The notes: a model not told the origin generated them from the letters alone. Counted from the first letter of the stretch, positions 22,211-33,578 are shown. The stretch: DNA of 64,000 bases from Haliclona indistincta (GCA_964017065.1 OZ024786.1:13693469-13757468), one strand, 5' to 3'. Numbers and translations are program-made.

Positions 22211-23832
22211 TTTTGTAATTCACTTCTCCTTTGAATTATAGTCAATACTATTCAATCAAGTTATTTAACTATTAGAATGTGTAGACTCAGTTTGTATTAA
22301 AAAAACATAGACTCATTTAAAATCAAATTGTGTGACGAGAAATACAACGATTAATTTAAAAGAAATCGTACTAAAATTTACGATATTGAGTTATTCAGAT
22401 GTACAGTTAGAAAGCGGATAAAGAAACAAGGATATAGACATGTAATTGCACTCAATGCGAGAGCATAGAGATGGTAGTTGTGAACAACAGTTGTAATACT
22501 ATTAATTTTAAACTAGAGTAAGTGAGAGATCATGTAGTGATTACTGACTTCACGTGCATGCACGATACGGAATTATTATACATGTATTATCATTGCCGAT
22601 CGGCAATGATATGTAGGGATGACCTCGAATTAAGATGGTGGCTACTCATGTGTGAAAATGAGTTTTCGCACATATCTCGACTGTTATACATTTCTACTGC
22701 ATTTTAGCTATTTCTGAGGGAATCTGAAGTGTAAGCGCTTGTAGGAAGTCCATGAAAGTCGCCGGGTCTGCTTGCTCGACGACGAAAATCAAGATGGCGA
22801 CTCTCAGGGAGCGGCAAGTTGCAGATCTTCGCTGTTTTAGCGTTTCTCGAGAATCCAGACATCCAGGATTGATCAGACGATTGTTCTGAGCATGAAAATA
22901 CCTTTGGCGAAGCTGGCAGACGTTTCTAAAGTGGTAAACTAAAATCGCCGCCCACGCGAATTGTTCATCTTCTTTCTTCTTCTTCTTCTTCTTCTTTGAC
23001 AAGCATAGCGCTGTCCTGAGTGAACGAATCACTACCAAACCTGCACTATCGCATGTGTCTATATCTTGGTTAGTGCACTTACTTCTTAGATAGGCATCAA
23101 ACACTACCAGAAGCGAGTAATCCTTGAAAACATGGTTTTTGGACCGTTTTGGACTAGCGACTTCATTAATTAACCCTATTGTCGCTTCTTATCATTAACT
23201 CCGCCCACATCAGTTTTGCAGCTATCTCGCTACTGCGTTTTGTCTCTGCTCTGGACGCTTCAGCGCGCAAGCCAGAGGTATTAAAATGTGTCTAGACCAG
23301 TACTATACCCTGATCTGTTCGTTAAAGCTTCAGATGGCGGGTTAAAGCTGACTTACATAGACGTGAACAACTTGAGTATTCCGAGTCAGCTTACTGGCGG
23401 CAAGTTTCTATGCGCAGTAAGGTTCCTACACCACGCATCGTAAGTTTTAAAGGACAAGAAGCCTCTGTGAGTGTGATAATGACATCAACAAGATTCTACT
23501 AGGCGTGCTCCTACTAGTTAGGCTCGCAGCATCATGAATTGGCAGTACTAGTTCTCAGTAGTCTCTTCTTCATCCATTATAATACTAACAAATATCATGT
23601 TGTCAAATCATACCTGGACTTGAAATTTTAAACCTTTCATTGAATGATATATATTCTTGTGATTGGTAATATTAAACATTTAAACCACACTCCTTACTCT
23701 CAAGAGGCTGTGCACGCGTTCACATCAGTATCTATTGTACAGCTCACAGAGTTGTAAAAATGAAATAACATCCAACATAGAATACAACTAATAAGTTCAA
23801 ACTGATAGTGATCAAAAAAGTGACAGGAACAA
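22211..23832. other. Repeat-like intergenic stretch, no gene recognised
   Basis: 22500-22570 repeats the gene 3 upstream flank (32740-32800). At 22588-22611 there is a perfect 24-bp palindrome. At about 22965-22998 there is a (CTT)n microsatellite. 22620-23110 holds a - strand open stretch of 136 codons with a poly-Lys run made by that microsatellite; I do not consider it a gene. Confidence 0.4.
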
Positions 23833-24482
23833 GTAAAGTAAAAAATCTTTAATAAAAAAACTGAAAAGTGTAGGGATGACTCTTAAAAAAGGAAGGGAAC
23901 AAGATGGGATGATGCTTGCAAAAGTAAAGGAACAAGATGGAATAATGCTAAGCTTGCAAATGTAAAAGTCCCAAGTATCCCTACATCAGCGGCTTGAAGG
24001 AGGACGCAGTCCGATGGAGTAATTGACAGTTGTAAATAACTAGAGGTATATGTGTTTGGAGGACGCAGTCCGATGAAGTAATTGACGGTTGTAAATAACT
24101 AGATGTATCTGTGTTTGGAGGACGCAGTCCGATGAAGTAATTGACGGTTGTAAATAACTAGATGTATCTGTGTTTGGAGGACGCAGTCCGATGAAGTAAT
24201 TGACGGTTGTAGATAACTAGAGGTATCTGTGTTTTGGAGGACGCAGTCCGATTGAGTAATTGATCGTTGTAAAAGGTTGAAGAGGATTCCACATTAATTT
24301 TGTCAGTTGCATGTTGTCGCAGCAAGCCGCTGATGTAGGGATACTTGGGACTTTTACATTGGCAAGCATTATTCCATCTTGTTCCTTTACTTTTGCAAGC
24401 ATCATCCCATCTTGTTCCCTTCCTTTTTTAAGAGTCATCCCTACACTTTTCAGTTTTTTTATTAGAGATTTTTTACTTTACT
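23833..24482. mobile_element. Foldback element with about 165-bp inverted arms and a minisatellite loop
   Basis: The left arm (about 23833-23996) is the near-exact reverse complement of the right arm (about 24313-24482): AGTAAAGTAAAAAATCT pairs with AGATTTTTTACTTTACT, and CTACATCAGCGGCTTG pairs with CAAGCCGCTGATGTAG. The loop is filled by a 59-bp tandem repeat. The inner end of the arm (ATCCCTACATCAGCGGCT) resembles that of a second foldback family in this window. Confidence 0.85.
23999..24285 (+). repeat. 59-bp minisatellite, nearly five copies
   Basis: Units starting GGAGGACGCAGTCCGATG at about 23999, 24058, 24117, 24176 and 24236, about 95% alike. It occupies the loop of the foldback element. 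Confidence 0.9.
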
Positions 24483-25224
24483 TTGGTATCTCTACTCTAC
24501 ATCTAGTAGACATGATAAGAGAGTCTTTATACAAATTGTTGCACACTTGAGAGCTGATTGCCATCTTTATTATCATTGCCGCTAAGCAATGATAATTATG
24601 GCCGCAAACTTCTTACTATAATAGTAGCTTTGCCTTTTAAGTCTTAAATCCAGCATTATAGTACTATAATTATGTTGCAAAGAGTGCAGCAATAATATTT
24701 AAAACAGGCATTGCAACTGTTACTAGCTATACATTAATGGTATACTCCACTACATGTATGTGCGAGCTGCTGTAGCCTAAGATACAGGAGTATGTGACTT
24801 TATGCATTTACAATGTGCATTCATACAAGAGTTAAATAGTTGAACAATAGCACTTGAAAGGTGGAAGCTACCTGTATAGTCTGCTTGAAAATGATTGTTT
24901 CGCAATTTCCAGCTAATAAGTTACTAAAAAAATGTATGTAGTCTACTCAATAATTTTGTTTATCATTTGATTGGTATTTTGTTTTCATGCACTCCTGTCT
25001 GTACAAGCTTTACTGATCACTATGCAACCTGAGCATGTGATGACCTGTTTCACTTTTTAAAGTGTTTCCTCTAGCTAGCAAAGAAGCACGTATTCTACAA
25101 CATCATAGTTATCTAGATTGGATGCTTCTATAGCCCTTGCAGGCTATGACTATGTGTGTTATCAGTCATACAACAACTTTAGTCTCACCATTGTCTCATA
25201 AGGGGAAGTGATATGTAATATATA
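24483..25224. other. Duplicate of the gene 3 upstream flank
   Basis: GGTATCTCTACTCTACATCTA, TTTATACAAATTGTTGCACA, CTGTCTGTACAAGCTTTACT, ATTGGATGCTTCTATAGCC and AGGCTATGACTATGTGTGTT recur in the same order at 32820-33430, just upstream of gene 3. No gene is attached here; TE insertions follow. Confidence 0.65.
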
Positions 25225-25395
25225 AACCATGGCTTGTCGGTGTGTATGCCGAATATACCACCCGAGGTCGAGGTCAGAGGAAGTTTGCAGCCGAGATAAA
25301 CCCCGAGCGAAGCGAGGGGTTTATCGAGGCTGCAAACTTCCTCTGACCTCGACCTCGGGTGGTATATTCGGCATACACACCGACAAGCCATGGTT
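25225..25395. mobile_element. Near-perfect 170-bp palindromic foldback MITE
   Basis: Arms of about 80 bp (left from AACCATGGCTTGTCGG, right ending CCGACAAGCCATGGTT) flank a loop around GAGCGAAGCGAG. The symmetry makes the same protein translations appear on both strands; these are not genes. Confidence 0.85.
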
Positions 25396-25406
25396 CATAT
25401 GCTATA

Positions 25407-26617
25407 TTAGGGAGGCACGGTAGTGACTCCCTATGTAGGGTTGAACGGAAAAACAAGATGGCGGCTACATACAATGTATTAGCGTTCAAACGCTGATATT
25501 TCACCTGGTGATGAATTTTATACGTCCATAAACACTTAGATTTGCTCTCTGGCGTTGCCCCATCTTACAGTAGCAAGGAGATGGCCCGAAATTGTTACTA
25601 AAGTGACGAACCTGAAAACGGTGAAAATCGAGTTTCGTCATCTTCGTTTTCTTTCTTTCCACTCACCTAGCACCTTTACACGAGCAGTGCCGAGACCAAA
25701 ACACCCACGAACAGTCGTGAAATTCTCCTGGCAGGTGCCTTTTGAACTTTGTTTTTAGCGAAACGGCGATGTACATTCCGCGAGTTCTCGATCGTGATCC
25801 ATTGTCAGCTAAGTGTTAGACGCCATTATTGTGATTGCGCAATACGCACGTGACCAAGCAGTGGCTAGCGCACGTGACCGAGCACTAGCTTGAGTACAGC
25901 CGCGCCGTATGGAACACGGACTGGGGAGAACACATATTTGTCTGGAGTCGTCGAAGAACTGTAAGCTCGTGTAGAATCAACATTCTGCGCTCGCCAGATC
26001 ATTATAACCACCGTATGGTCTACAAACAAGTGTGGGCGGGGCTCGAATGCATGCCTAGCCTGCATGCATGCACTATGCGTAGGCGACCTGATATACAGCA
26101 TAACAATTATTTTTCAGCTACAAGTTTAAAATTGTTAATAAAGAAAAGCCATCAATAACAGGAAAACTAAACCAATGGTGGAAACAAAGACGGCTAAGTA
26201 CATGCATGATATTGAACTGCACATCACTGAATAAGAAAAAAGGACACAAACAAGAAAATAAAAAGATTTCTATCGAAATCAAAAGGATGTAGGGTTGTGA
26301 AATCTACCACTGGTCCACAATGTAAACTAACAAGGAACAAGCATGGAATGGTAACACGATTGACTTGCTAACAGACCATAGATCCCTACATCAGTGGCTG
26401 TACATAAGAATGCACGTCAGGTGTCAATCAACAGCAACTAGCAGAACTAGCTGTAGTCAGCCAAAGCAGTCACTGATGTAGGGATCTATGGTCTGTTAGC
26501 AAGTCAATCGTGTTACCATTCCATGCTTGTTCCTTGTTAGTTTACATTGTGGACCAGTGGTAGATTTCACAACCCTATATCCTTTTGATTTCGATAGAAA
26601 TCTTTTTATTTTCTTGT
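25407..26617 (+). mobile_element. 1.2-kb non-autonomous element, copy 1 (5' hairpin end, 3' foldback end)
   Basis: Starts TTAGGGAGGCACGGTAGTG...CTCCCTA, an end that can itself form a hairpin. It has an AAGATGGCGGCTAC word, then a foldback of about 145-bp arms (about 26255-26398 and 26475-26617) that starts and ends with AAAAAGATTTCTATCGAAAT and its complement. Other copies: 46028-47258, 49927-52395 and (inverted) 52395-53640. An open stretch near 25555-25758 recurs in the copies but varies with simple repeats and is probably not coding. Confidence 0.8.
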
Positions 26618-27534
26618 ACTTTAGTGTGTGGGCGTCGCTTCTTGCTCGCGTTCGCGTGGATCTCGTTTTAGCGGTGAGTCACGGGCCGAGAGGAGGCCCC
26701 AAGTGTGTACGCGTACCTGAGTAGAGTGTGTGGCAAAGACTTGGACAGCTTTGTGCTTCTAGAGCGAAAGAGCGATCGCCAAGTTTTACAAATTGTTCTT
26801 GCAATATTCAACATGACTTGGGCGGGGTTTGTCACATGCTTGCCAATTTAATACCCATTAGTGTCAGGATGATTGTACACTATAAATCTCAGCCACTTCT
26901 GCGCATCTTCGCCCTGCAACTGGGGGGTACTGGTATAAAACCAGGAACGGGAAACGAGGAAACGGGAAATGGGAAATAAGAAACGGGAAATGGGAAATAA
27001 GAAACGGGAAATGAACAGACTTCACGAAACCCTCAGTGTGTTGCATATTGTAGAGTTAGCTCCTTAGTTATGGTTTGCAGAAGGAGCTTTGCAGCTAAAA
27101 GCAAACCTGCTTGCTATTGAAACTGCACTGCTAACCAGAAGACAGCAAAATGCTGACCACAAGGACAAGGTGTGTCAAGTGGGCGTGACCGTGAACACTG
27201 AGTAGGTAGCCATTGCTCTTGGCTTTGATAGGCTTTTTTGTTGACATGTCTACGCACTCCCAGAGCTGTCCTGCAGTTTAGATGGAATCTACAAGTACCT
27301 AGGTAGTCAACTATGGGCGCTTTTGTCGTCAGAAAGGTCAAAGACGGCCGTCAAGGTGAGCCAGCCATAACTCGAGAACGAAAGCACTTTAGCAAAATCC
27401 ACCAGTCAGATTGCAAGCCATTGTCGCGCTAAGCCTGTTTATACCTTTACCGAGTTTCAGAAGCGAGTGATGGTCTCTGCAGCTCGATGGACAGAATGAA
27501 CGAACGAGTGAGTGAATGTCAAAGCAAGTACCGT

Positions 27535-28273
27535 AACCCTCGCGCATGCGCCGAGGGTTAGATTGCAAGCCATTGTCGCGCTAAGCCTGTTTATACCTTT
27601 ACCGAGTTTCAGAAGTGAGTGATGGTCTCTGCAGCTCGATGGACAGAATGAATGAACGAGTGAGTGAATGACAAAGCAAGTACCGAAGTTCAAAGTTTAT
27701 TACTGTTGCCCTCTACGGGATAATAATGACAAAAACAAGAACTAAGTAGATGAAATAAAAAAATATAGAGTCAGTCTGTGAACTTTAGACATGAGATTTT
27801 CTCAGCAAGGTTAATAAGATCATGAAAGTTCTTGTTCTCCAGCCATTGTATTGTGGTCTCAGTGCTGTATTTTGACTCAGGTAGATGACTTAAAAACAGA
27901 TGTTCATAATAGTTCGATGGAATTTTATCGCCACAATGAGGACATAGTCTCTCACCAAAGGTCGGTCTTGAAAGAGCACTAAAAAACCCCTGCATTAGCT
28001 TAGTTCCACGAACACCCAGCTCAAGTGCCTCATCCCATATGCTGTTCCAACTTGAGGCAATATTAGCTGTAGCTGACACAAGTGAGAGCGAGGGATGAGA
28101 CTTGGACTCCGCTAGTGTTCCTTCCCAGTCACTCGCAAGAATATCTTGCTTCGCATCATGAACAATTGAAAGTGCATCAGGAGGATTGTGAAGACAGAGT
28201 TGCAGGAAATTGGTGCCAAAGAAGCTCTCCAGAAACGGCATTGACCGTAACCCTCGCGCATGCGCCGAGGGTT
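27535..28273. mobile_element. Segment flanked by two identical GC-rich palindromes, with - strand retroelement-like ORF
   Basis: The same 27-bp imperfect palindrome (core GCGCATGCGC, ends TAACCCTC and GAGGGTTA) is present at 27535-27561 and 28247-28273. A direct repeat of about 130 bp (27405-27525 and 27563-27690) lies at the left palindrome. Insertion separates AATAAGAAACGG motifs of the surrounding element. Confidence 0.5.
27771..28241 (-). pseudogene. Transposon-type ORF fragment with a CxxC...H zinc-binding motif
   Basis: The 156-codon - strand ORF has LCPHCGDK followed by EHLFLSH, resembling the Cys/His tail at the C-terminus of some non-LTR retrotransposon polymerases. AATAAA occurs about 75 bp past the stop (complement of TTTATTAC near 27697). 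No polymerase domain is present, so it is a 5'-truncated remnant at best. It could instead be an unrelated captured gene end. Confidence 0.45.
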
Positions 28274-28719
28274 AATAAGAAACGGCGCCATTATTGCACT
28301 AAAACTACTAAATCCTAAACCCAAGACCCTAAAAACCTTCGACTAACAGCGCCCAGTATGGACCTAACGGCGCCAGTATGGACCTAACGGCGCCAGTATG
28401 GACCTAACAGCGCCAGTATGGACCTAACAGCGCCAGTATGGACCTAACGGCGCCCAGTACTATTATGGCATGTTAGGCGAATACTGATCGCTGTTAGGTC
28501 CATACTAGCCTCGTCCCCAGGCCGAATTTTTCGCAACGCAGAAACGCAACGGAACGAAACGGCGAAAAATTAGGCCTGGTACACACTGCAAGGATAATAG
28601 TGCGCTTGCGCGACAGTGCGCGTAAGTAATAATATTATTCATAAGTTAATAAACGCTGAATACTATTAACAACCGCATGGTACAATAAATAAAACAGCTG
28701 AATCAACAGTGTGGCAGTC

Positions 28720-29160
28720 GTTATGGCTTCATCTGCTTTATGCAGAATCTGCAGTAGATCTGTAATTTCTTAACACAGTGTGGCACTGTTTTCAAGATCA
28801 GGCGTTGCGGAAAGACTGAGCAGAGTGATCAACAGTCCAGTTGTGGCAATCAGTGGACACTCGGACTCTGTAGACCATGCAACAGAAAGTTTCTTGCCGC
28901 TGAAGCATTCATAGTGCTAGCTAAATCCAGTAATGAGAAACAACAACTACCATCGATCACCAGTGGTCATCTATCAACAGTCGTCACAGGTACCACCACT
29001 CCGAGGAAGAGGGCAAAAGACACTAGTCGAGCTGGTGCTTCTCCTCACACACAGGTGTGTAGACCAGCACCCAAGCGGCAGACAGTAGCAGGCTATGGAA
29101 GAAGGCTAAATTTTTGTATAGAGGATGATGGTATGGTTATTAAATTTTCTTGATGAGAAA
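28720..29160 (+). pseudogene. Transposon-internal ORF pieces, interrupted
   Basis: Open pieces from about 28722 (MASSALCRICSRS, then a stop) and 28914-29153 are separated by stops. A CxxC start followed by a conserved-looking helix resembles zinc-finger starts of transposon proteins. The end (PKRQTVAGYGRRLNF) reads as a basic tail. Broken, of unknown family. Confidence 0.4.
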
Positions 29161-29439
29161 AGGTGAACATGTCTTCAGAACTAGAAGTACAGTCATTGAG
29201 AGATAGCGACATTTCACCTTCTCTATCATCAGTTCAGGAGGCTAATGGTAAAGAGAGATTCATAGTTTACAGTTGAAGTAGTCATGATTATGATTTCTAC
29301 ATATACAGCAGCTCATGACACAGGCAACATTTGCAACGAACAGTCAGTAACGGTAAAAAGCTCAACGATTATTAATAACAAAACCGCATAATTATTGAAA
29401 TTACAGATATCGGTTTACTCACCTAGTAAATATGCACGA

Positions 29440-29783
29440 GTTGAAGTTTCCTTGAGTTACAGTTTTCGAAAGCTCGGTAGGTCATTGGCTGGCGGAAACA
29501 TCCACACTATCTGTAGAGCCATCTTCAACCATGCTATGCTCAGAGATGAGGTTTTGATGAGAGTTTGTTGATTGTTGATGACGAATGTGCCTCCCTGTGT
29601 CGAAAGAAAGCCAAGCCTGTATCCCTGTTTAGGTCAATGACACTCGATGAAGCTGAAAATTTTGTGTGGAGCCAGGCGATGGATGAGCTCGACACAAAGG
29701 CGCACACACTGCTCAGTATTCTCAACACAGCTGTCACTCACTCCTCCAGGCGTAACAAAAACAAGACTGGCGATGCACAATAG
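29440..29783 (+). pseudogene. Transposon-internal ORF piece with DDECASLC motif
   Basis: The stretch 29565-29783 (VDDECASLCRKK, LDEAENFVWSQAMDEL, AHTLLSIL) resembles an ORF type I associate with repetitive elements of sponges and cnidarians. A frameshift near 29565 separates it from AIFNHAMLRDEVLM upstream. Family assignment is from memory and weak. Confidence 0.4.
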
Positions 29784-29998
29784 CTTCAGGAGCAGTGTAT
29801 AGTAATGAAAAACGACCCATAGTCACATCATTCTCACTAGCAAGCAGCTGTCTGTCCACATCTGTACCTCATACCTTCGTTTCCACTCAATATTCCTGCT
29901 GACACACCTCGCTGAAAAAGGCCTGTTACCTGGTCGACCATCAACGATACTAGCGGTGAAATAGCCAGCGCTCAGCTCCATAAGAAGTACGATTTAGC

Positions 29999-30269
29999 TT
30001 ATAGTCGAAGAGAAACAGCACTGACTAGTTGGTAGCACAGAGACTTGCCGTATCCGGTGGGGAACCAAGCAAATACGTCCTGACCATGGTACAAATGGTA
30101 AACAGCTTCTTCCTGCTTCGGCTTTAGCGTGACACTCTCTCTTCCAAAGCAGGAGAGAGCATACGCGATACCAGTAGGAAACTCGATCGACTCCATTTTC
30201 TGATGATAGCACGGAAAGTGATTCGCTAAACGGACTAGTATAACGGATTAATATAGCGAGAATATCCAA
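29999..30269 (-). pseudogene. RecQ-like helicase N-terminal fragment inside the TIR element
   Basis: On the - strand, 30196-29999 encodes KPKQEEAVYHL and FAWFPTGYGKSLCYQL, i.e. the Q-motif spacing and Walker A (motif I, GYGKS) of RecQ-family DNA helicases. The reading frame ends within 65 codons and no motifs Ia-VI follow, so it is a fragment. Its place within the inverted repeats suggests transposon-borne helicase or host gene capture. Confidence 0.6.
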
Positions 30270-30580
30270 GCGATTACGGATTCCCTAGATTCTGGGGAAT
30301 GGTCTGAGCACGCGCACTATTACCCTTGCAGTGTGTACCAGGCCTAATTTTTCGCCGTTTCGTTCCGTTGCGTTTCTGCGTTGCGAAAAATTCGGCCTGG
30401 GGACGAGGCTAGGTCCATACTGGCGCTGTTAGGTCCATACTGGCGCTGTTGGGTCCATGCTGGGGCTGTTAGGTCCATACTGGCGCCGTTAGGTCCATAC
30501 TGGGCGCTGTTAGGCGAAGGTTTTTAGGTTTTTAGGGTCTTGGGTTTAGGATTTAGTAGTTTTAGTGCAATAATGGCGTA

Positions 30581-32223
30581 GTCAGGCGTGGCCCGACCCA
30601 TCACGTGCCGTATGGGTCAGGAGACACTAGTATCATCGAGTTGTACACTTTGCATGAAATCGTGCAATCCAATCAGATTGCAGCAAAGGGTGCGTCACGT
30701 CCGGGTGGGTGGTAACTAAACTAACCACAGCGCGAGAACTCACCTCTATAGATGCAAGCAAGACCGCGATTGAGCGACGAAGATATTGAAAGAGCAGCCA
30801 CCAAGGCATGTAGCATCGAGATTGGGCTACGACTAAGACAGGCTCTCGGACAGGCTGAAAGAAGAACAGTTATTACAACGTGGTTATTAACAAACGACAC
30901 GTGTTTAACTTTATTCATCACTCAATTATTGCGTAGTGCACATTCCAGAGCGACAACTCGATGATACTAGCATAGATGATACAGTACAAGTGGATACGCA
31001 ACGCGCCCGCATACTACGATTTCGCGTGGGACAATCACTGCCACGAATGACACGGAAGTAGTATACGGACAATCGTAAATTGCAAGTGCAGTCTGCAGCG
31101 TTCTGGCTAACAGATCCATCACGAACACAGTATGGCAATCGCTTTGGAAGACTCTGACACCTCCCCTGCGTGTAGTAGCTTAGATAGCTGCACGCTTGAC
31201 AATTTTTATTGCAAAGAAAGTCACTTCAACAAAAGAAATAGGAACCAGAACAGAACAGTCGCCTAATATTATTATTGTCACCACAATGATATCTAATAAT
31301 GATTAATGATTTCTACAGAGTTCTTCTTCGTTTATTAAGTGGCTGGAACATAGCCCGTAAATCGATACCAGGTCCTGCTACTACATTCATAGTCTTCAAA
31401 TCTTGGTACACCGACTGTTGTCGCACCAGCGTGGCAGCATTATGAGGTACTTGAGCATCGTTCTTACGTCTTCCTAACTTGTGACGAAAGCTTTTTCTTC
31501 GCTTCTTGTGACTTAGTCATTCACCAAGCATCTACAAATACAAAATAATTTATTCATCAATCTGTTAATTAAAAGGTACCACTTTTTTAAGTGCACATAA
31601 TATGCTTGTAAGTGACTATTTTAAATGGATAGTAGTTTAACGCAATAAAACAGACAATGGACTACAATAATCAATATACCAAATACCAACAGTTTCTATA
31701 GTTGTGGAAATAATCTCACCGTAAGCAGCTAGCTATAAAACAATAAAATTCGCTTCCACACCAAGTCTGGTTGTTGAGAGAGCACATATGTAGTTTAACT
31801 CACTGGCCAAATACCTATGGAGTAGTAAAACAACTTCCTTACGTTAGTCTGGTACCCAAGTAATCCGGTAATCTAACCAAACCCTTCAGCAGCCATGTCA
31901 GCGGCTTTACCCACGGCATAACGTGTGTTAGCCTCGAAATGAATCGTTGCAAGGAAGAATAATTATAGTGATCTATAACTATTATACCTTCGTTTGGTCC
32001 TCCTTATATTTTCTTCAGGCTCTCCAGTCATGTACTACAGCCAGATTTCGAGACCGCTGTCGCGCACACCTGTCACCTCTAGGTCGTGGCAGTGATTGAG
32101 ACAGAGTTTTCCGATTATTTTCCCGTATACTCGCGCCGTTGCGTATCCACTTGTACTGTATCATCTATGATACTAGTGTCTCCTGACCCATACGTAGACG
32201 CGATGGGTCGGGCCACGCCTGAC
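30581..32223. mobile_element. 1.64-kb TIR element flanked by TA duplication
   Basis: Ends GTCAGGCGTGGCCCGACCC and the inverted complement form arms of about 60 bp (30581-30640, 32165-32223), with TA on both sides (30579-30580, 32224-32225), as in Tc1/mariner-type insertion. It interrupts the surrounding element between AATAATGGCG and its continuation. Short open stretches inside are not recognisable as a transposase. Confidence 0.75.
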
Positions 32224-32376
32224 TAATAATGGCGCCGTTTCTTATTTCCCATTTCCCGTTTCCTCGTTTCCCGTTCCTGGTTTTACCAGTACCCTGCAAC
32301 TGGGTGCTGCTAGTTGCAAGGCGAATAACTGTCCGATGATGCCGTCGTGCAACCTCAACCTGGTCACGTGACCAGG

Positions 32377-32474
32377 GCACACCTCTTGGTTAACCCCTTG
32401 AGGAGTGTATTTCTCATATACCACCATGGAGGTATATGAGAAATTCACTCTTCAATGGGTTAACTGAGGTGTGC
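32377..32474. mobile_element. About 100-bp palindromic foldback sequence
   Basis: GCACACCTC...TATATGAG-type arms meet near ACCATGGAGG. The left half GTATTTCTCATATACC pairs with GGTATATGAGAAAT. No coding content. Confidence 0.75.
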
Positions 32475-32534
32475 ACCATTGTGGGGAATATGAGAAATAT
32501 ACCACCTGTGCCTTGTATGGGGACGCCCACACAC

Positions 32535-33571
32535 TATGGTATTATAGTATAACTAAAGCAACATAAGGCTACTGTATCGTGAGAATTACTATGTGTACGT
32601 GAGCATGTACTACACATGCATTGTATCTAATAAAATGTGTAAGATTGTAAAGATTACACTATAATTATGCAAGTGTACTTACTTATAAATTGCTGCCAAA
32701 CCTATCATCAGTCAGGAACAACAACTAGACTATTTAAACTAGAGTAAGAGAGAGATCATGTAGTGATTACAGAAGTCATGTGCATGATATGAATAGCATC
32801 TACATGTACAGCCATACCCTGGTATCTCTACTCTACATCTACACATGTACCTGATGAGAATAGTGTCTTTATACAAACTGTTGCACACTTGAGAGCTGAT
32901 ATACCATGTGTTACTATAGATAGTAGTTGCCTTTTAAGTCTCAATTCTAATTCTGTGAAGTGAAATAGCATGCACATTTCGATCATAGTGATGAATAATA
33001 GTATTCTGTAATGTTTAAACCAGACATTTAACTTGTATACAAGACAGTACATTAGGTTAATGCACAATAATAATTACTATTACATGTATACCATTATACA
33101 GACTGGCTGCTAGGTAGTTAGGGTGCTTTGTTTCACAGCTAGCGTACAAGTTTCTAAAGTAATACACACGTGCCTCATTGATAGGTACAAAAAAACAATT
33201 TATTTTCATGCGCTCCTGTCTGTACAAGCTTTACTATTATCACTATGCAACCTAACCGTGTGATGACCTGTGTCAGTGTTCAAAGTGCTAGCAGTGAAAG
33301 CTTGTACTCTAGAAGCTATTACATCATTGTTCTCTAGATTGGATGCTTCTATAGCCTTTGCAGGCTATTACTATGTGTGTTATCAGTCATGCAACAACTG
33401 TAGTCTCACCATTGTCTCAAAGGGAAGTGATGTAGTATAACTAAAGCAACAGCACACTACTGTATCGTGAGAATTACTATGTGTACGTAAGCAAGTACTA
33501 CACTCCCATTGTATCTAATAAAAAATGTGTAGGATTGATAAGATTACACTATGCATGCTAGTGTACTTGCT
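32535..33571 (+). other. Upstream flank of gene 3, internally duplicated
   Basis: 32545-32745 and 33430-33600 are near-copies (GTGAGAATTACTATGTGTACGT, ATCTAATAAAATGTGTA, ACTTGCTTATAAATTGCTGC), so the gene 3 promoter region occurs twice, the outer copy without a gene. The remainder resembles 24483-25200. No gene found. Confidence 0.6.
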
Positions 33572-33578
33572 TATAAAT
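33572..33578 (+). promoter_or_regulatory. TATA-like box of gene 3
   Basis: TATAAAT lies 51-57 bp upstream of the proposed ATG (33629). The same block at about 32683 lacks a downstream gene. The in-frame ATG at 33551 lies 5' of this box and is therefore unlikely to be the start, although it would add a signal-peptide-like stretch. Confidence 0.45.

Larger units (their letters stand above)
28285..30578. mobile_element. 2.3-kb DNA transposon with about 300-bp inverted repeats containing 20-bp subrepeats
   Basis: The left arm (about 28285-28612) contains five to six copies of a unit built on GCGCCAGTATGGACCTAAC (28350-28455). The right arm (about 30310-30578) contains the inverted copies (30411-30510). 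Both share the complement of GAAACGGCGAAAAATTAGGC and GTACACACTGCAAGG. The core holds broken coding pieces on both strands, including a RecQ-like helicase fragment. Confidence 0.8.
26626..32534. mobile_element. Nested composite of terminal-inverted-repeat transposons (about 5.9 kb)
   Basis: The outermost 14-bp ends AGTGTGTGGGCGTC (26626) and GACGCCCACACACT (to 32534) are inverted. Inside, arms around 26920-27012 (GGAACGGGAAACGAGGAAAC) and 32226-32300 are also inverted. The inner TIR element spans 28285-30578, a TA-flanked element 30581-32223, and a foreign segment about 27013-28272 interrupts the left arm. Only transposon-like coding remnants are present. Confidence 0.65.

Noticed and set aside
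22694..23104. 136-codon - strand ORF
   Set aside because: Contains a poly-Lys run from a (CTT)n repeat, no recognisable domain and no paralogue; most likely chance.
25185..25423. Identical small ORFs on both strands
   Set aside because: Mirror images produced by the perfect palindromic MITE at 25225-25395.
25555..25758. Small ORF (PHLTVARR...) shared by transposon copies at 46175 and 50089
   Set aside because: Its length is set by variable simple repeats and it has no domain; it recurs because the element recurs.
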